Source: Clonostachys chloroleuca | Lineage: Eukaryota > Ascomycota > Sordariomycetes > Hypocreales > Bionectriaceae | Assembly (NCBI GenBank): GCA_037952775.1 | Contig: JBANAY010000004.1 | Span: forward strand, 15,128,001-15,192,000 | Length of the DNA: 64,000 nt | Direction of reading: 5' to 3' | Shown: positions 1 through 11,480 of the stretch, piece by piece | Position numbering within the stretch: position 1 is the first letter of the stretch | Layout: each line of letters opens with the position of its first letter | Notes under the pieces: generated by a model | What the model saw: only the letters and a program-made list of their open reading frames with translations | The model's database searches: none | Told to the model about the DNA's origin: nothing | Program-made: the position numbers and the translations under genes

Positions 1-263
1 GATAAAGACCCTTATTGCAGTTTAAAATCACTTCGCTCGCGCTGCGCCCGCAAGATCCCCCACAGCTCATTCCCCAACGAAGACTCTGGGAGAGGGAGGC
101 CGTACGCCAATGTTGTCAGGCTGGGAACGGAGAAAAAGACATTCCTGCTCAGGTGACTTAATGAGGGATAAATAGAGGCTCAGTACCTCATGGTAGCACA
201 GTTCCATGACCCAAATTGCATGGTATTTTGCCAGTTTACGACTGGAATCACGCCATATACCTT

Positions 264-271
264 CTCCGCGG
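264..271 (+). promoter_or_regulatory. NirA/NIT4-type nitrate-response site, distal
   Basis: The sequence reads CTCCGCGG, a perfect match to the CTCCGHGG consensus bound by the nitrate regulator NirA (NIT4 in Neurospora). It lies about 560 bp upstream of the nitrite reductase start. The match is seen directly; binding is inferred from the known regulon. GATA elements (for AreA/NIT2) are also present between here and the start, for example near 560. Confidence 0.6.
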
Positions 272-452
272 AATCACACAAACGTGGCGTGGCCGATCTC
301 CCGGTCTCTGTGTGACCAAAAATGTCGATCTAATTGACAATTCCACGTCTCTGATTTGCTGGATTCGACCTTTTTGCGGCGGGCCCCCTTTACCGGGGGT
401 CAGGAGATATTTGCGCTAGAATTCGCGATCTTTGCATTTCCGTGAATGGTTT

Positions 453-460
453 CTCCGCGG
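453..460 (+). promoter_or_regulatory. NirA/NIT4-type nitrate-response site, proximal
   Basis: This is a second exact CTCCGCGG copy in the same orientation, about 375 bp upstream of the nitrite reductase start and 189 bp from the first copy. Two exact 8-mers in one 830-bp promoter in front of the expected target gene is strong circumstantial evidence for function. Confidence 0.65.
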
Positions 461-833
461 ACCGTTGAGTGTTCTCCACTAACCGCGGCCTCGAGATTGA
501 ACCACGGGCGTTCACTCGCCCTCATTAGTTTTAGCCTGGCATGTGGGAAAAAGGTGGTAGAGATAAGGGTTCCATTAGGCCGGCCGAGATTATGTTCCTC
601 AAAAAAATACAACATTGGGAAAAATGAAAGATAACGGGATATTGGTGGTGAATGCAGTGTAGCAGTCATAAGAGTCGGTGTATTCCGGCCGTCCCATTCC
701 TCGCAGCAAAGGAGGCAAGGTGGCCCGAAATAATATCCATTTATTTACATGTTATATAAGACCCAGTCTCCCGTTCCATTCCGAGTATCAAACTATCTAG
801 TCAAATCGATATCGTGTCATTTCCCTAGAGCTT

Positions 834-3800
834 ATGCCCAAAACCACCCCTAACGATATGGAGGCTCCGTCAAGGAAACGTGTTGCTGTTGTTGGCCATG
901 GTATGGTTGCCAGCGCTTTCATCGACAAGCTCCTCAATTACGATACCCAGAGTGGCCGGGACGAGTGGGAGATTACTGTCTTTGGCGAAGAGCCTTACAT
1001 TGCCTACAACCGTGTTGGCCTGACACAATATTTCGCCACTCGGTCCATCGAAGATCTCTACCTCAATCCTCTTGACTGGTACTCGTCATTTCCAGAAGGC
1101 AAATTAAAGCACATCATCTCAGATCCTGTCACATCTATCGATGCTAGTAGGAAGACTCTTAAGACATCCAAGGGCATTGAATTTGTCTACGATGAGTGTG
1201 TTCTTGCCACAGGCTCGAGTGCTGCATTGCCGCCGTTCCTCTCACGCGATCGGTTCAATGAGACTCGGGGTTCCTTCATGTACAGGACCATCAAGGATCT
1301 AGACGACATAATTGAGTACGCCACGGACGCACCCAAGACCCTTGGTCGCACAATTAGGAAAGCAGCCGTCATCGGTGGCGGTCTCCTCGGCCTTGAAGCT
1401 GCCAAAGCGCTCCTTGATCTGGGAGAAGTCGGCCAAGTCATTCTGATTGAAGGTGATGGCTGGCTCCTTAGCCGTCAACTTGACCAGGAAGGCGGGAACC
1501 TAGTCTTACAGAAAGTAAAGTCTCTCGGTGTTGAAGTGTATCTTGGAGCGCGCGTGCAGAGCCTCCTCTGGGACAGCGAAGAGAGGATCAATGGCCTTGT
1601 TCTCCAAGGGAAGGGCGGTGAGCCTGACCAGCAGCTCGAGATTGATATGCTCGTCTTCGCTGTTGGCGTCAGGCCTCGTGATGAGCTGTCAAAAACTACA
1701 GGCCTTGCCGTCACCCAACGTCCAGGAGGCTTCATCGTCGATACACAACTGCGCACCAACCTGCCCAATATCTATGCTATTGGCGAGTGCGCCAACTACC
1801 TCGGCCAGGCGTACGGTCTGATCGCGCCTGGTGTTGAGATGGCTGACATCCTCGCCTTCAACTTCACCGAGGGCCCGCATCACAACCTCCGGCACTTGCA
1901 GGTGCCTGACCTCAGCACCAAACTCAAGCTAATGGGCGTCGATGTCGCTTCTTTCGGCGACTACTTTGCTGATAGAGGCATGATCAGCAAGCCAATTCCA
2001 GGCACCACTCCGCGCGCAGCACGTGTGAATGGTGCTTCTCAAGGACAACCTACTCTTTCTCCAGACGATATCAAAGCCAAGGTTAATGCTGTCACATATC
2101 GGGACCCATTCTCAAGCATATACAAGAAGTATATTTTCACCACAGATGGTAAATATCTTCTTGGAGGAATGATGGTTGGTGACGTTAAAGATTACGTCAA
2201 ACTTGTAGCAATCTGTCGGAAGGGCTCTCCTATGGAAAAGCCACCGTCCCAATTCATTCTGGGAGCCAAAGCAGATGGCGAGGAGGAAGGGGACGATCTT
2301 CCAGACGATGCCCAGATCTGCAGCTGCCACAATGTCTCTAAGGGCGCCATCACCCAATGCGTTAAGAATGGCGCGCGGTCTTTTGGCGAGGTTAAGACAA
2401 GCACCAAGTGCGGAACCGGCTGTGGAGGCTGCGTGCCACTTGCAACGAGCATCTTTAACCATGCCCTCGTGGCGGCTGGTGTTGAGATTTCCAACCACAT
2501 CTGCAAGGACTTCGCCTATTCCCGCCAAAACCTATATCAGATCATCAAATTCCGAAAACTCAAGGATTTCACTGCAGTTATGAAGGGTGTAGGAAGAAAG
2601 CCCGATAGCCTGGGCTGTGAAGTCTGCCGACCTGCTGTTGGTTCGATCCTAAGCTCCGTTTATAACGAATGGATTATGAAGCCGTCACTCCGTCAAACGC
2701 AGGATACAAATGACCGATATCTCGCCAACATGCAGCGAGACGGAACCTACTCTGTCGTTCCGCGACTGCCAGCTGGCGAGATTACACCAGACGGTCTGGT
2801 CGTCATCGGGCAGATTGCTGCTGAATATGGCCTGTATACCAAGATCACCGGCGGCCAGCGCATTGACATGTTCGGCGCCAAGAAGCAGGACCTCCCTCAG
2901 ATCTGGGAGAAGCTTATCAAGGCCGGCTTCGAGAGCGGGCACGCGTACGGCAAGGCTTTACGCACAGTCAAGTCTTGTGTGGGCAGCACATGGTGTCGTT
3001 ACGGCGTTGGTGACTCGGTCGGTCTCGCCGTGGAACTTGAGCAGCGGTACAAGGGTCTGCGGGCGCCACATAAGCTGAAGGGCGGTGTGTCAGGGTGTAT
3101 TCGGGAGTGTGCAGAAGCACAAGGGAAGGACTTTGGGTTGATTGCGACGCCAAAGGGATGGAATGTCTACGTTGGTGGCAATGGCGGCGCGAAACCGCGG
3201 CATGCAGAGCTGATTGCTGAGAATGTAACCCGACGAGAGGCCGTGAAGATCGTTGACCGATTCATCATCTTCTACATTCGGTCCGCGGATAAACTGGAAC
3301 GAACAGCACGTTGGGTTGAGAGGTATCCGGGCGGGCTGCAGGGTGTCAAGGATGTTGTTGTCAGTGATAAACTTGGCATCTGCGCTGATCTTGAGCAAGA
3401 GATGGACAGCCTCGTTGGCACATACCACTGTGAATGGACTGAGGTTGTGAACAATCCTGAGCGCCGGCGCGTGTTCAAGCAGTTCGTCAATACGGATGAG
3501 GTACAGGTTGAGAGCGAGAAAATCACACAGCGGAAGCAGCAGCGCCCCGCGGACTGGGCAGATAAAGAAAGCCCCTTACGATTCAGCATCCACGACGTGA
3601 CCAAGGATGCTAAGTGGGAGTGGCGACCAGTCTGCAAGCTCTCCTCGTTGGACTGCCAGGATGCTTCGCCTACCTCGGTGACTGTCAAGTACGGCAACGT
3701 CCAGCTGGCAGTCTGGAATATTCCCGGTCGTGGCCTGCGCGCAGCGCAAAATATGTGCCCTCATCGGCGAGCGTTTGTCTTATCTGATGGCCTGGTGGGA

Positions 3801-4169
3801 GAGGACGCCAACGGAAATGAATATATCTCCTGCCCACTGCATAAGCGGAACTACCAGTTGAATGCCGACCGAAGTCAGGGCGGCGGTAGTTGCTCAGATA
3901 GCGACTACTCAATCATGACCTTTGAAGCCAAAGAAGATCTCGAGAACGATCAAATTCTCCTCAAACTCCCACCCACAGATGCTCTTGACGCAATACTTTC
4001 CACATCGAAATGGATGCTGCTCAAGGCCAAGGAAGAATCGAACTTACTCGCTGGAGACTCAAATCATTCTATCGAATTTGCTGAGCCTCGCAGCCGCATG
4101 GATGACACGCGAGGAGATGAGTCTCGTCCCGCCGTTGCCTGTGGTGGCAGTTCCAGTCTTGACTGGTAG
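834..4169 (+). CDS. niiA: assimilatory nitrite reductase [NAD(P)H]
   Basis: This enzyme reduces nitrite to ammonium with NAD(P)H in the cytosol, the second step of nitrate assimilation. The single-exon 1111-residue reading frame shows the full domain order. An FAD/NAD(P) pyridine-nucleotide oxidoreductase half comes first (glycine-rich VGHGMVAS near residue 20, IGGGLLGLE near 180). A BFD-type [2Fe-2S] module follows (CSCHNV near 496, CGTGCGGC near 528). Next come sulfite/nitrite reductase half-domains with the siroheme/4Fe-4S cysteines (KSCVGSTWC near 714, GGVSGCIRECAEA near 750). A C-terminal Rieske module (CPHRR near 974, CPLHKR near 1000) completes it. Length and all metal ligands fit the fungal family. 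No nitrate reductase or nitrate transporter gene is adjacent in this window. The upstream NirA sites suggest nitrate induction. The symbol follows Aspergillus usage (nit-6 in Neurospora). Confidence 0.96.
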   Translation: MPKTTPNDMEAPSRKRVAVVGHGMVASAFIDKLLNYDTQSGRDEWEITVFGEEPYIAYNRVGLTQYFATRSIEDLYLNPLDWYSSFPEGKLKHIISDPVTSIDASRKTLKTSKGIEFVYDECVLATGSSAALPPFLSRDRFNETRGSFMYRTIKDLDDIIEYATDAPKTLGRTIRKAAVIGGGLLGLEAAKALLDLGEVGQVILIEGDGWLLSRQLDQEGGNLVLQKVKSLGVEVYLGARVQSLLWDSEERINGLVLQGKGGEPDQQLEIDMLVFAVGVRPRDELSKTTGLAVTQRPGGFIVDTQLRTNLPNIYAIGECANYLGQAYGLIAPGVEMADILAFNFTEGPHHNLRHLQVPDLSTKLKLMGVDVASFGDYFADRGMISKPIPGTTPRAARVNGASQGQPTLSPDDIKAKVNAVTYRDPFSSIYKKYIFTTDGKYLLGGMMVGDVKDYVKLVAICRKGSPMEKPPSQFILGAKADGEEEGDDLPDDAQICSCHNVSKGAITQCVKNGARSFGEVKTSTKCGTGCGGCVPLATSIFNHALVAAGVEISNHICKDFAYSRQNLYQIIKFRKLKDFTAVMKGVGRKPDSLGCEVCRPAVGSILSSVYNEWIMKPSLRQTQDTNDRYLANMQRDGTYSVVPRLPAGEITPDGLVVIGQIAAEYGLYTKITGGQRIDMFGAKKQDLPQIWEKLIKAGFESGHAYGKALRTVKSCVGSTWCRYGVGDSVGLAVELEQRYKGLRAPHKLKGGVSGCIRECAEAQGKDFGLIATPKGWNVYVGGNGGAKPRHAELIAENVTRREAVKIVDRFIIFYIRSADKLERTARWVERYPGGLQGVKDVVVSDKLGICADLEQEMDSLVGTYHCEWTEVVNNPERRRVFKQFVNTDEVQVESEKITQRKQQRPADWADKESPLRFSIHDVTKDAKWEWRPVCKLSSLDCQDASPTSVTVKYGNVQLAVWNIPGRGLRAAQNMCPHRRAFVLSDGLVGEDANGNEYISCPLHKRNYQLNADRSQGGGSCSDSDYSIMTFEAKEDLENDQILLKLPPTDALDAILSTSKWMLLKAKEESNLLAGDSNHSIEFAEPRSRMDDTRGDESRPAVACGGSSSLDW

Positions 4170-6450
4170 AAAGACTTACGTCCGGAGTTTAGAATTGGTG
4201 GTACATATCTAGAGAGTAGCTATGGGGTTATCTGGCTAATATTTTCGTTGTCGCATTCTTGTTGCCACCACTGGGAATTGCACATATGATGTATTGAATA
4301 TGATAGAGCACTATAGTCAATGAAATATATACTTCTTATAAGAACTTATCCTCTTGAAATACATGGGGTCGGAAGGGCAATTAAATAGTGACTACAGATT
4401 AAGCTACTAACAGTTATGAAATGAAAAATTGTTTGCTGTTTCAGTCTTCCAGCTCTACACGGAGTGCCCAATAATATCGATAATCATCAGCCCCGTGAAG
4501 TTTCCTTCGGCGAATACGTACTAGCCTGGACTCAACCTGAATACTTAGGGCCACACAATCCCACCCTCATTCAGGGCGATTTCAACTTGAATGTAACATT
4601 TTATTTTGAGAGTCCTGAGCTTATGTCTCACCCATAGGCGTTGAAATAGCCAGAAGCGTAAGCGAAGTAACCTTGAGCCACTGTGTGTGTCGTATATTGG
4701 CTGGGCTAGCATAGACGTAGATGACAATTTCTAGCGTTTCAGTACGAGGATTGGGTACTTCTAGGGCCTGTTGTATTTAGAAGTTTCGTTCCAACACCGC
4801 CTTCACTTTGACAAGATGCGCTGTTGAATTAGGACAAGGCTTGAGCCATTCAGGACCTCTTTAACGATGATCGCTTACAGGATGCAGACCAATTTAGGCT
4901 AATTTGAGGTTACTCGGCTCACGACAACGCTGAGGCAACAGTGACGGCACTGTGGATGGGCCCTTGAAGGTCTATGTTTATCTCCAGAAGAGGAGAAATG
5001 ACGTTTTTTATTAACTGCTTGCTTGTTTCAGCGGCAAGGATCAACAGTAAAGTGGCTTCCTTGAGGCACGGGTTACATTATTCGGCATTGTTATTGCGCC
5101 GCTGTGACAGTCTTACTATCTTCGGCAACTAAGTGGCCCATTTTGGGGAACGTGTCGGTGTTGCTTTGGATGAAACCAGTGGCTGTGCCTCTAAAAAATA
5201 CGTGTTCGAAAGTCTTGTTGTTAAAGCCTCTAACAGGAAGCATTAATGCGATAATTGACACAATGTGAGTTACAGTCTCTACATGAAAGCTACCGATAGT
5301 AGATTCATGCCTTAACTGTTTTCTTAGCTCAGTTGATGAGCCTAGAGAACAGAAAACACTCATATTGCCTCGATATTACTCGACTAGGTTGTAACAGAAC
5401 CTTATTCACATTAGTTCAATGCAGTGAGATAAGGGCAGAGAATGTCAAAGATTTTGCATCAACTACAGGAAATATAAAAAGTCCTGCGTCACTAATAATT
5501 ATAACCTTAGCTAAGAGGGGCTATATCCCTGTGAAATCGAGGAATCATGTTTGTTCCAGCCAATCGTCGACTTTCGTCATAAGCTCTCAAGCGATGAATG
5601 TGGTAATTGCTTACGGGCCATGATGCCTCATTCGGCCCCCATGATACATCGCCGCACTTGCCTTGGCGTAGTCACACCGTAAAAATGAGCCAGTGAGGGT
5701 TCTCTCATCTGCCCGCTTGTTGACCAACTGCACAATTCGGGAGAGTTTAAACCCAGGAAAAGGCATCGCTGTAGAGGTCCGAAAAAAGCATCTAGTTTGA
5801 GATGGGTTGAGCTTGAAGAATACATCCAGTCTCGGAGGTGCTGATCCTGAAGAATACGTCTTGATACAGAAGTACTGATTCAAAAGAGATTTAGGAAGTA
5901 ATCAGGCCCCCAAACATGACTCCATCTGCAGAAGCGATCGGCTGTCACAATAACATGCCGTGAGAATTTAAGCTACCGCGCATGAATTTATGCAAGCTTT
6001 CTGAAGCACAACTTCATTGATTAAACCCCATTTGTCATGATGAGCGCAGATTATCAGAAATTTTAAGACTTCGGAGATGTTACATTGACAATCTACCTTG
6101 CCGAAGAAGAGGATCAGGAGCTTTTGTTGCCGCGAAAAGGAACTTTGTAAACACCTTCAGCGTATAGCATCATAACCATCACGTAACGATAACCTCGTTG
6201 CTAGAAGAGCTCTTTTTTAAGGTAGAGGTAGGAGTAAACTCGGGATAGAAGATGCCTTGACTAAAACACACGGAAGTGATCAGCTGCCTTTAATGAGGTT
6301 CCAGTGATGTCTATAAAAGCTCGACTCTCGCTATGATAAACTCTTTTTTTCTACCAACAAACTCATCATTTCAAACTCTTGAGCAATCAATCCAAAATTT
6401 CACTCCCATTTTATGGAAATCATCCATCACCACTCACCCACCAACCCAAA
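4170..6450. other. 2.3-kb intergenic region, no supported gene
   Basis: I find no reading frame with convincing coding character or splice structure on either strand. Frames near 5090-5880 are short, low-complexity and unlike any family I recognise. A TATA-like stretch and a pyrimidine-rich tract occur just before 6450, consistent with the promoter of the following secreted-protein gene. Confidence 0.6.
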
Positions 6451-6881
6451 ATGAAGCCTGCTACCATTGTCTCTATCATCGCCGGATTCGCCGCTACGGC
6501 CAATGCTGGTTGCTACTCTGGCGGCGAGCCGTGGGGTGACAAGGCTACTGCCCTTGCAAAGGCCGAGCAGGCTTGCAGAGAGTCTCTGACTGGCACCTAC
6601 GGAAGCTCGGGATCAGGCAATGGCCACCGACACCGTTGCATTAACGCCAATAACAAGGCGTTGAACTTTGAAATCTGGCATGTCAAGGGAGGTGACCGGA
6701 ACTTGGCCTTGGCCGAATGCAAGGACGGCCTCCAGAAGGAGGTCAACGGCTGCAACACTGGCGGCGACACCACCTATACCAACTGGCGCTACAAGTAAGA
6801 TGTGTTTCTCTCTACTAGTTGAGAACTCAAGAATACTGACAGATTATAAATAGGGGCGACCCTAACGCTGGAAACTGCTAG
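6451..6881 (+). CDS. small cysteine-rich secreted protein
   Basis: The start at 6451 gives a clear signal peptide (MKPATIVSIIAGFAATANA, cleavage likely before GCYSGG). The first exon could stop at 6796-6798, but that TAA overlaps a good donor (GTAAGA). A 59-nt intron, 6795-6853, has a CTGAC branch point and a TAG acceptor. Splicing replaces the stop with a short tail, GDPNAGNC, ending at 6881. The spliced protein is about 122 residues, and the mature part then has six cysteines instead of five, which allows three disulfides. The DPN-G-C type ending is familiar from small secreted ascomycete proteins. The role is unknown; effector, antimicrobial or cell-wall functions are all possible, and I assign none. 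Confidence 0.78.
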
Positions 6882-7536
6882 AGCACTATCTTCACTATGA
6901 CTCTAGAGCCTCCCTTGTGAAGTTACTTGGCTCTTGAGTATTTGAAGGATTTGTTGTTGTTAGATATAAAATCTTTGCTTCAGCTTAGAGATTTTATTTT
7001 GATAAAATCAAGTTCTCCATCTATATAACCGTCATCGAGCCCTCGTTTGTGGGCGACCAAGCGGCTTTTGATAGTTTAACGTGGCAAGATTGCCGACCTG
7101 ATAAATTGAAGCTCTCGATGACAAATTATCAGCCACATCGATGTGAACTCAAATTGAAAGTAGTGGAAGTTGCGCTACCAGTTGATTTTTTTGAACAAAT
7201 AGAGAATCGAGCCAAGCCTATTTATCTAAGATGATGAGAATATAGAGTAGTCCACTGTCTGCATTGAGGACTAGGCGAACAGAATCAGTCAGCATAGCGA
7301 TATTTTCGCGTATCTCACGATAAAAGAAGATGTCGTGGTCTAGGAGACAGGAACCCTGAGGATTGGGTCAACTTTAGTAGTACTGTAATAATAGAACAAC
7401 TCCCTTTATATCATTGTCATACTTGGTTATCTTGAATTATATGTTGCACTAAGTCAGGTTGTCGAGGCAAAAAGACGCATATCCCCTCTACTCGAATCCT
7501 CAACAATGCGCCTCTATTTCTTCTGGTTGTTATCGA
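6882..7536. other. intergenic, AT-rich, no supported gene
   Basis: This is the 3' flank between two convergent genes. It is AT-rich, with no frame of coding character beyond short accidental ones. Confidence 0.6.
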
Positions 7537-9221
7537 TTACTGGGGGGAGTTCTCCTGGTCTAGTCTCTGCACGACATCTGCTTCCTGGCTCGGCAGATAC
7601 TTGAAGATGATGGGCAGAATTGCGGCAAGAATGGCAGCGGCGCCGAGCACGGCATTAGAAGCCGCAAACCCCTTCAGGTTACGGGGACCCTCAGACGCGG
7701 GCCACAGGTAACTTCCGTAGATGTAGCTGGTGTGGCCGAATGAGTTGACAAAGGCGATAGCAATCGAGCGCTTTCTCTCAGGCTTGGCCATGACCTCACT
7801 AGTCCAGTTGAGGATCAGGGGCACCGTGGTGAACATGCCTCCGATGAGGAAGCACATCATGACGTACTTGACAGTGTTGTTTTGGACGACAATGGCAATG
7901 AGGCAGGAGATGGCAGAGAGAGAAAGCAGTCCGGTGATATGCCATCTACGGTCTCCAGTCTTGTCAGAGGTCCATGACCAGCCGAGCTGGAAAACAGCAC
8001 CACACGCCCAGATGGGAACAGTCATCCACTGAGCATTGATGCTACTATATCCAAGCCCCTTGAGCATTGTGGGGATGAAGTACGAGATAGTCAGGCCGAG
8101 GATATTGCAGGTATAAAGAGCCAAGAAAAGCCAGGTCTTGGGGTCCTTGAGAGTGACTGCCACGGCTTGGAGAGGGGTCAGGTTATCCTCCTCACGTTGA
8201 ACAGTTTCGTTTCGATCAGCTAGGATGCGAACATGGCCCAGGATTCTTTGTTCGGGAGTCAGCATGCGGGAGTTGCGAGGGTAGTCGGGCAGCACGAAAT
8301 ACAGGCCGAATCCGCAGGCGACGGTAACAACACCCTCAATAAGCAGTAGCCATCTCCAGCCTGGGATTCCACGCGCGCCTTCGAGGCGGGAAATTACGGC
8401 TCCTGCCATGATACCACCGAGAGCGGGTGCCACACAGCCGGAAGTGTAAAAGATACAAAATCGTTTCCCTATAATGCCAGACATGTCAGCTACCAACACA
8501 AAGAACTTTTGGATAGTGCGGGGTGCCGAAGTTACCCACCAACTTCTTTCTTGGTGTACCAGCAGGTAAGAAGGAACAGGGCACCGGGGAAGAGACCGGC
8601 CTCAATAGCACCGAGGAAGAACCTGCCGGCAAGGAAGGCAGCAGGGGTCTTGCTCTGGGACATTCCGATGATGACACTGCCCCAGACGACACAGATGGTA
8701 GGCAAGTAGATGGAGGGTTTGATCTTCATCAAGAGCATATTGGAGGGGACTTCGAAGAGAACGTAGGCGACGAAGAATAGAGACACGAGCTGAGAGTATT
8801 CTAATCGCGCAGGCTTGTTAGTTTCTATAGACCTTCATGGATGGTGAAGGCAAGTAACTCACGGTTTTCGCTGAGTCCGAGATCCTGGCTCATGCCGGCA
8901 GCGTTGGCATTGGCCTTTAGAACTGGATGTCAGCTTCTTGTCCCACAACCCTGTGTGCGAAGAGCCGATACTGACAATATTGCCTCGGTCAAGGTATGCA
9001 AGAATGTACATCCACCAGAGAAGTGGCAACAGAACCATGTCAGCCTTTCTGACAAGTCGCCTCTCCTCGGCCGTGTCTGGGACGTAACTCTGGAGGGCTG
9101 CGATAATTTCTGTATCCGCCAGTGACATGTCGTTGCCAGCCATCTTGGACTCCTTGATGCTGTAGTTGGACACTCGATCCTGAGCCTTTGACTCCTGGTC
9201 CTTGGTTCCAGTGGGCTCCAT
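7537..9221 (-). CDS. MFS permease, anion:cation symporter (Dal5/allantoate permease-like) family
   Basis: This is probably a plasma-membrane importer of an organic anion such as a carboxylate, ureide or vitamin-like acid. Four exons rebuild to 496 residues: 9221-8976, 8914-8863, 8800-8540 and 8468-7537, with introns of 61, 62 and 71 nt, and the phase arithmetic closes. Family landmarks are the LDRGNIANANAAGM stretch after the first helix, SLFFVAYVLFEVPSN in the second, and KEVGKRFCIFYTSG in the middle, all typical of Dal5/TNA1/Liz1-type transporters with 12 helices. The long charged N-terminus is cytosolic. It is transcribed away from a region with five CCGGCAC-type sites 650-750 bp upstream, which links it to the HAD, FAD oxidase and zinc-cluster genes to its right. 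The substrate cannot be deduced from sequence alone. Confidence 0.88.
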
Positions 9222-10401
9222 CCTGGAGCAGTGGAGGTATGATAGGGTTGAGGTGGCAAAATGAGCACAATTTGATGAGTGTCGTAGAAGTGCTCTGCTG
9301 TTGAAGAGCGTGGTAAGTAAAGGGAAATTTTCGACAGGGTCGTCGTGAGTTGATGTTATATACCCCTGGGCCGAGTGGCATTGTAGGAAATAAACGGATC
9401 CAAGTTCCCAGAGGACTTCAATCGCTGCGCAACATGACTAGACGGTGGAGGATGCTAGGGTTTGGTAGCGCTAGTGAGCGAACGAACCCCAGATATCATG
9501 GCAAACCCCAGATCCTGGGTGTGAAGCCCTTGTGCCACGAGATAAGCCTGGGCCTAGCAAATCCACTATGCCAAGAGACCATTATTCTCATAGAGATAAG
9601 CGTGCCCTGTCTTTGGAGGACCTTGACGCGTGCTAATGCTGGGTCAATGCAACATGACCAATGAAGCCGTATATTCCATGTCGCCAGCAGAAACGCAGTC
9701 TAGGATCAGTAACACCCACTGCTCCTGTTTCTTTTCTTCATGACAATTGCAATTCCATCAACTGACAGGCACCGTGCGGGGAAATGATGATGAACTGATC
9801 ACCCGTTGCTGTCGATGGAGGGTTATCCCTCAGATGTTGACTCGTTCCAGTTAGTCCGACCCAGCATGTGGAGCACCGGCACCATCACCGGCACAGTTTT
9901 TCGTGTAAAAGACGGCACAGTCGCCGGCACCGAGATTGCATGACTCGGGGTGGCTGCCCGGTAGGTTAGTGCCGGCCTTCAAGAGGCCACATAGCTGCAT
10001 CAGATACTTGGATAAGTTGGCGGGAGGTCCAATGCAGATAGCGGTAGGCCAAGTACGCGACTTCGTCAAAGATGTGAAGGAAGAAGCTTTAGCGACTTAT
10101 TACCGCAGTTTGCTGATGTTTGTCATAAACACTGTATCTCCATAACTCACGCTAACTCACCTTTGGCTACGGCGTAGGATACGACGTAGAATACTTCGTC
10201 ACTTGTACTGCATACCCCAACTATTCTTCACCAATGGTTATCATAGTATTTTGGATTTAGAATTAGGTTCTATCTTTCTCATACTAGCAGGCTAATTGCC
10301 ACCGCATGCCCTTCGAAAGATGCCCTCCGTCTCTTGTTTGCCCGGAATATGATACATTTCTCGCCACTAACTCATCTATCTCTATGTTTTATTATTCGGG
10401 T
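9222..10401. other. intergenic: promoter of the MFS permease
   Basis: I see no coding sequence here. The region holds the permease promoter and, further upstream, the CCGGCAC cluster listed separately. It also contains the 3' flank of the HAD gene. A short run of redundant GTAGGATACGACGTAGAATAC-like repeats lies near 10175-10195. Confidence 0.55.
9875..9975. promoter_or_regulatory. cluster of five CCGGCAC sites upstream of the permease
   Basis: ACCGGCAC occurs at 9875-9882 and 9887-9894 (12-bp spacing), ACGGCAC at 9912-9918, GCCGGCAC at 9923-9930, and the inverse GTGCCGG at 9969-9975. The CCGG core resembles the half-sites of zinc-cluster regulators. The same octamer recurs in the two other promoters of this gene group (11.37-11.48 and 14.16-14.20 kb). 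The repeats are seen directly; the binding protein is inferred to be the adjacent Zn2Cys6 regulator at 14.3-16.8 kb. Confidence 0.6.
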
Positions 10402-11219
10402 CTATAGTTTAGATAAGCCAGCATTAGATGCAGCTACAATCTGGCGCGCCATTGCAGGGAATGCATCGGCCGTGACATCCATTTTGCCAAAGAGGTCCTC
10501 GCAAAGCTCCTGCTCCCAAATAGTGCAGTACGCAGTTTTGAACCTGGCGGTGGAAACTAGTTAGCGAGTCTTCTCCGTAATGAATAAGGTCGTTGGTGTT
10601 GAAGGCGCAAAAGGGCTACTCACCCTGCTAGCTTGGCAGCAGTCACGTCCCAATTGTGAGCGGCCGCGAACCATTTCTCATCGTTGCCCAGGCGGTCCAG
10701 CATAAGCTTATACACCTTGGGGTCCGGCTTGCCAATCTTAATCGCGTCACAGGAGATGAAATTCTCCTTAGGCATGTGGATGCCATTGTGGGTGAAGTAG
10801 CCACCAACGCGCTCGACGTCTCCGGCAGTTAGAGCCCAGACAGTAAAGCCGTTGTCTCTGAGGATCTGAAAGCACTCGGCAATTCCAGGCCGTGCTTCCA
10901 ACTTCATGTATTGTTGGAGGATATATTTCAGATCATCATCATTGGCGAACTCCCGGGGCTTTTGAATCCCAGCCATATACAGCATCCGGTAAAAAATGCT
11001 ACTAAAGACATCCCGGAATGTAATATAACGGCCGTTCATGCTCAGATATGTGTATTCACGCTCAGTTACCTCGATCCAGAGATAACCGAGCAGGCGAGGC
11101 TTGATGCCTTCAGCACGAAGCCTGTCGCCAAGGCGTAGATCAAGGGCGTCGAACATGGCATCGTACGACACGCAAGTGCCGACGATGTCAAACACGACAT
11201 GCTTGTTGGATGAAGACAT
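10402..11219 (-). CDS. type II haloacid-dehalogenase-family hydrolase
   Basis: Two exons (11219-10624 and 10543-10402, intron 80 nt with GTGAGT donor) give 245 residues, and the phase closes. The N-terminal motif VVFDIVGTCVSYD holds the HAD nucleophile aspartate. The cap-domain region, a WALTAGD motif II (Ser/Thr) and the KIGKPDPKVY lysine motif follow in order, and the AAHNWDV segment is the acidic loop typical of 2-haloacid dehalogenases. Ignoring the intron would lose the last 47 residues. Family members cleave 2-haloalkanoates or act as phosphatases, so the real substrate is open. It is divergent from the FAD oxidase, sharing a 675-bp promoter with three CCGGCAC-type sites. Confidence 0.85.
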
Positions 11220-11365
11220 GATTAGGTGAATTCCGAGGGTGCTTATGTCTGAATGCTGGCGGAGAGGGGCTGCGTTGGCCGAACAAGAAATGAATGTCAG
11301 ACCCTGGCCAATCTGATATGAGGCCCTCAGCCGTATAAATCGCAAAAACAGCTTCCGACTTATCG

Positions 11366-11480
11366 GTGCCGGACCAACGAGCTAAGTGAGATAACCTTGT
11401 TAGCAATCTTGTTTAGCTGATCTTCACGCAAAGCGGCAAGACACGACAGGAGCCGCTGTTTACACCGGCACAACCGGCAC
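11366..11480. promoter_or_regulatory. CCGGCAC sites in the HAD / FAD-oxidase divergent promoter
   Basis: Two direct ACCGGCAC copies sit at 11464-11471 and 11473-11480 (9-bp spacing), with an inverted GTGCCGG at 11366-11372. They lie between the divergent starts at 11219 and 11894, so they could control both genes. The rest of the 675-bp region shows no coding sequence. Confidence 0.6.

Noticed and set aside
5091..5883. Overlapping short frames on both strands in the 4.2-6.4 kb gap
   Set aside because: There are no splice signals, no start context and no protein-like composition or known motif.
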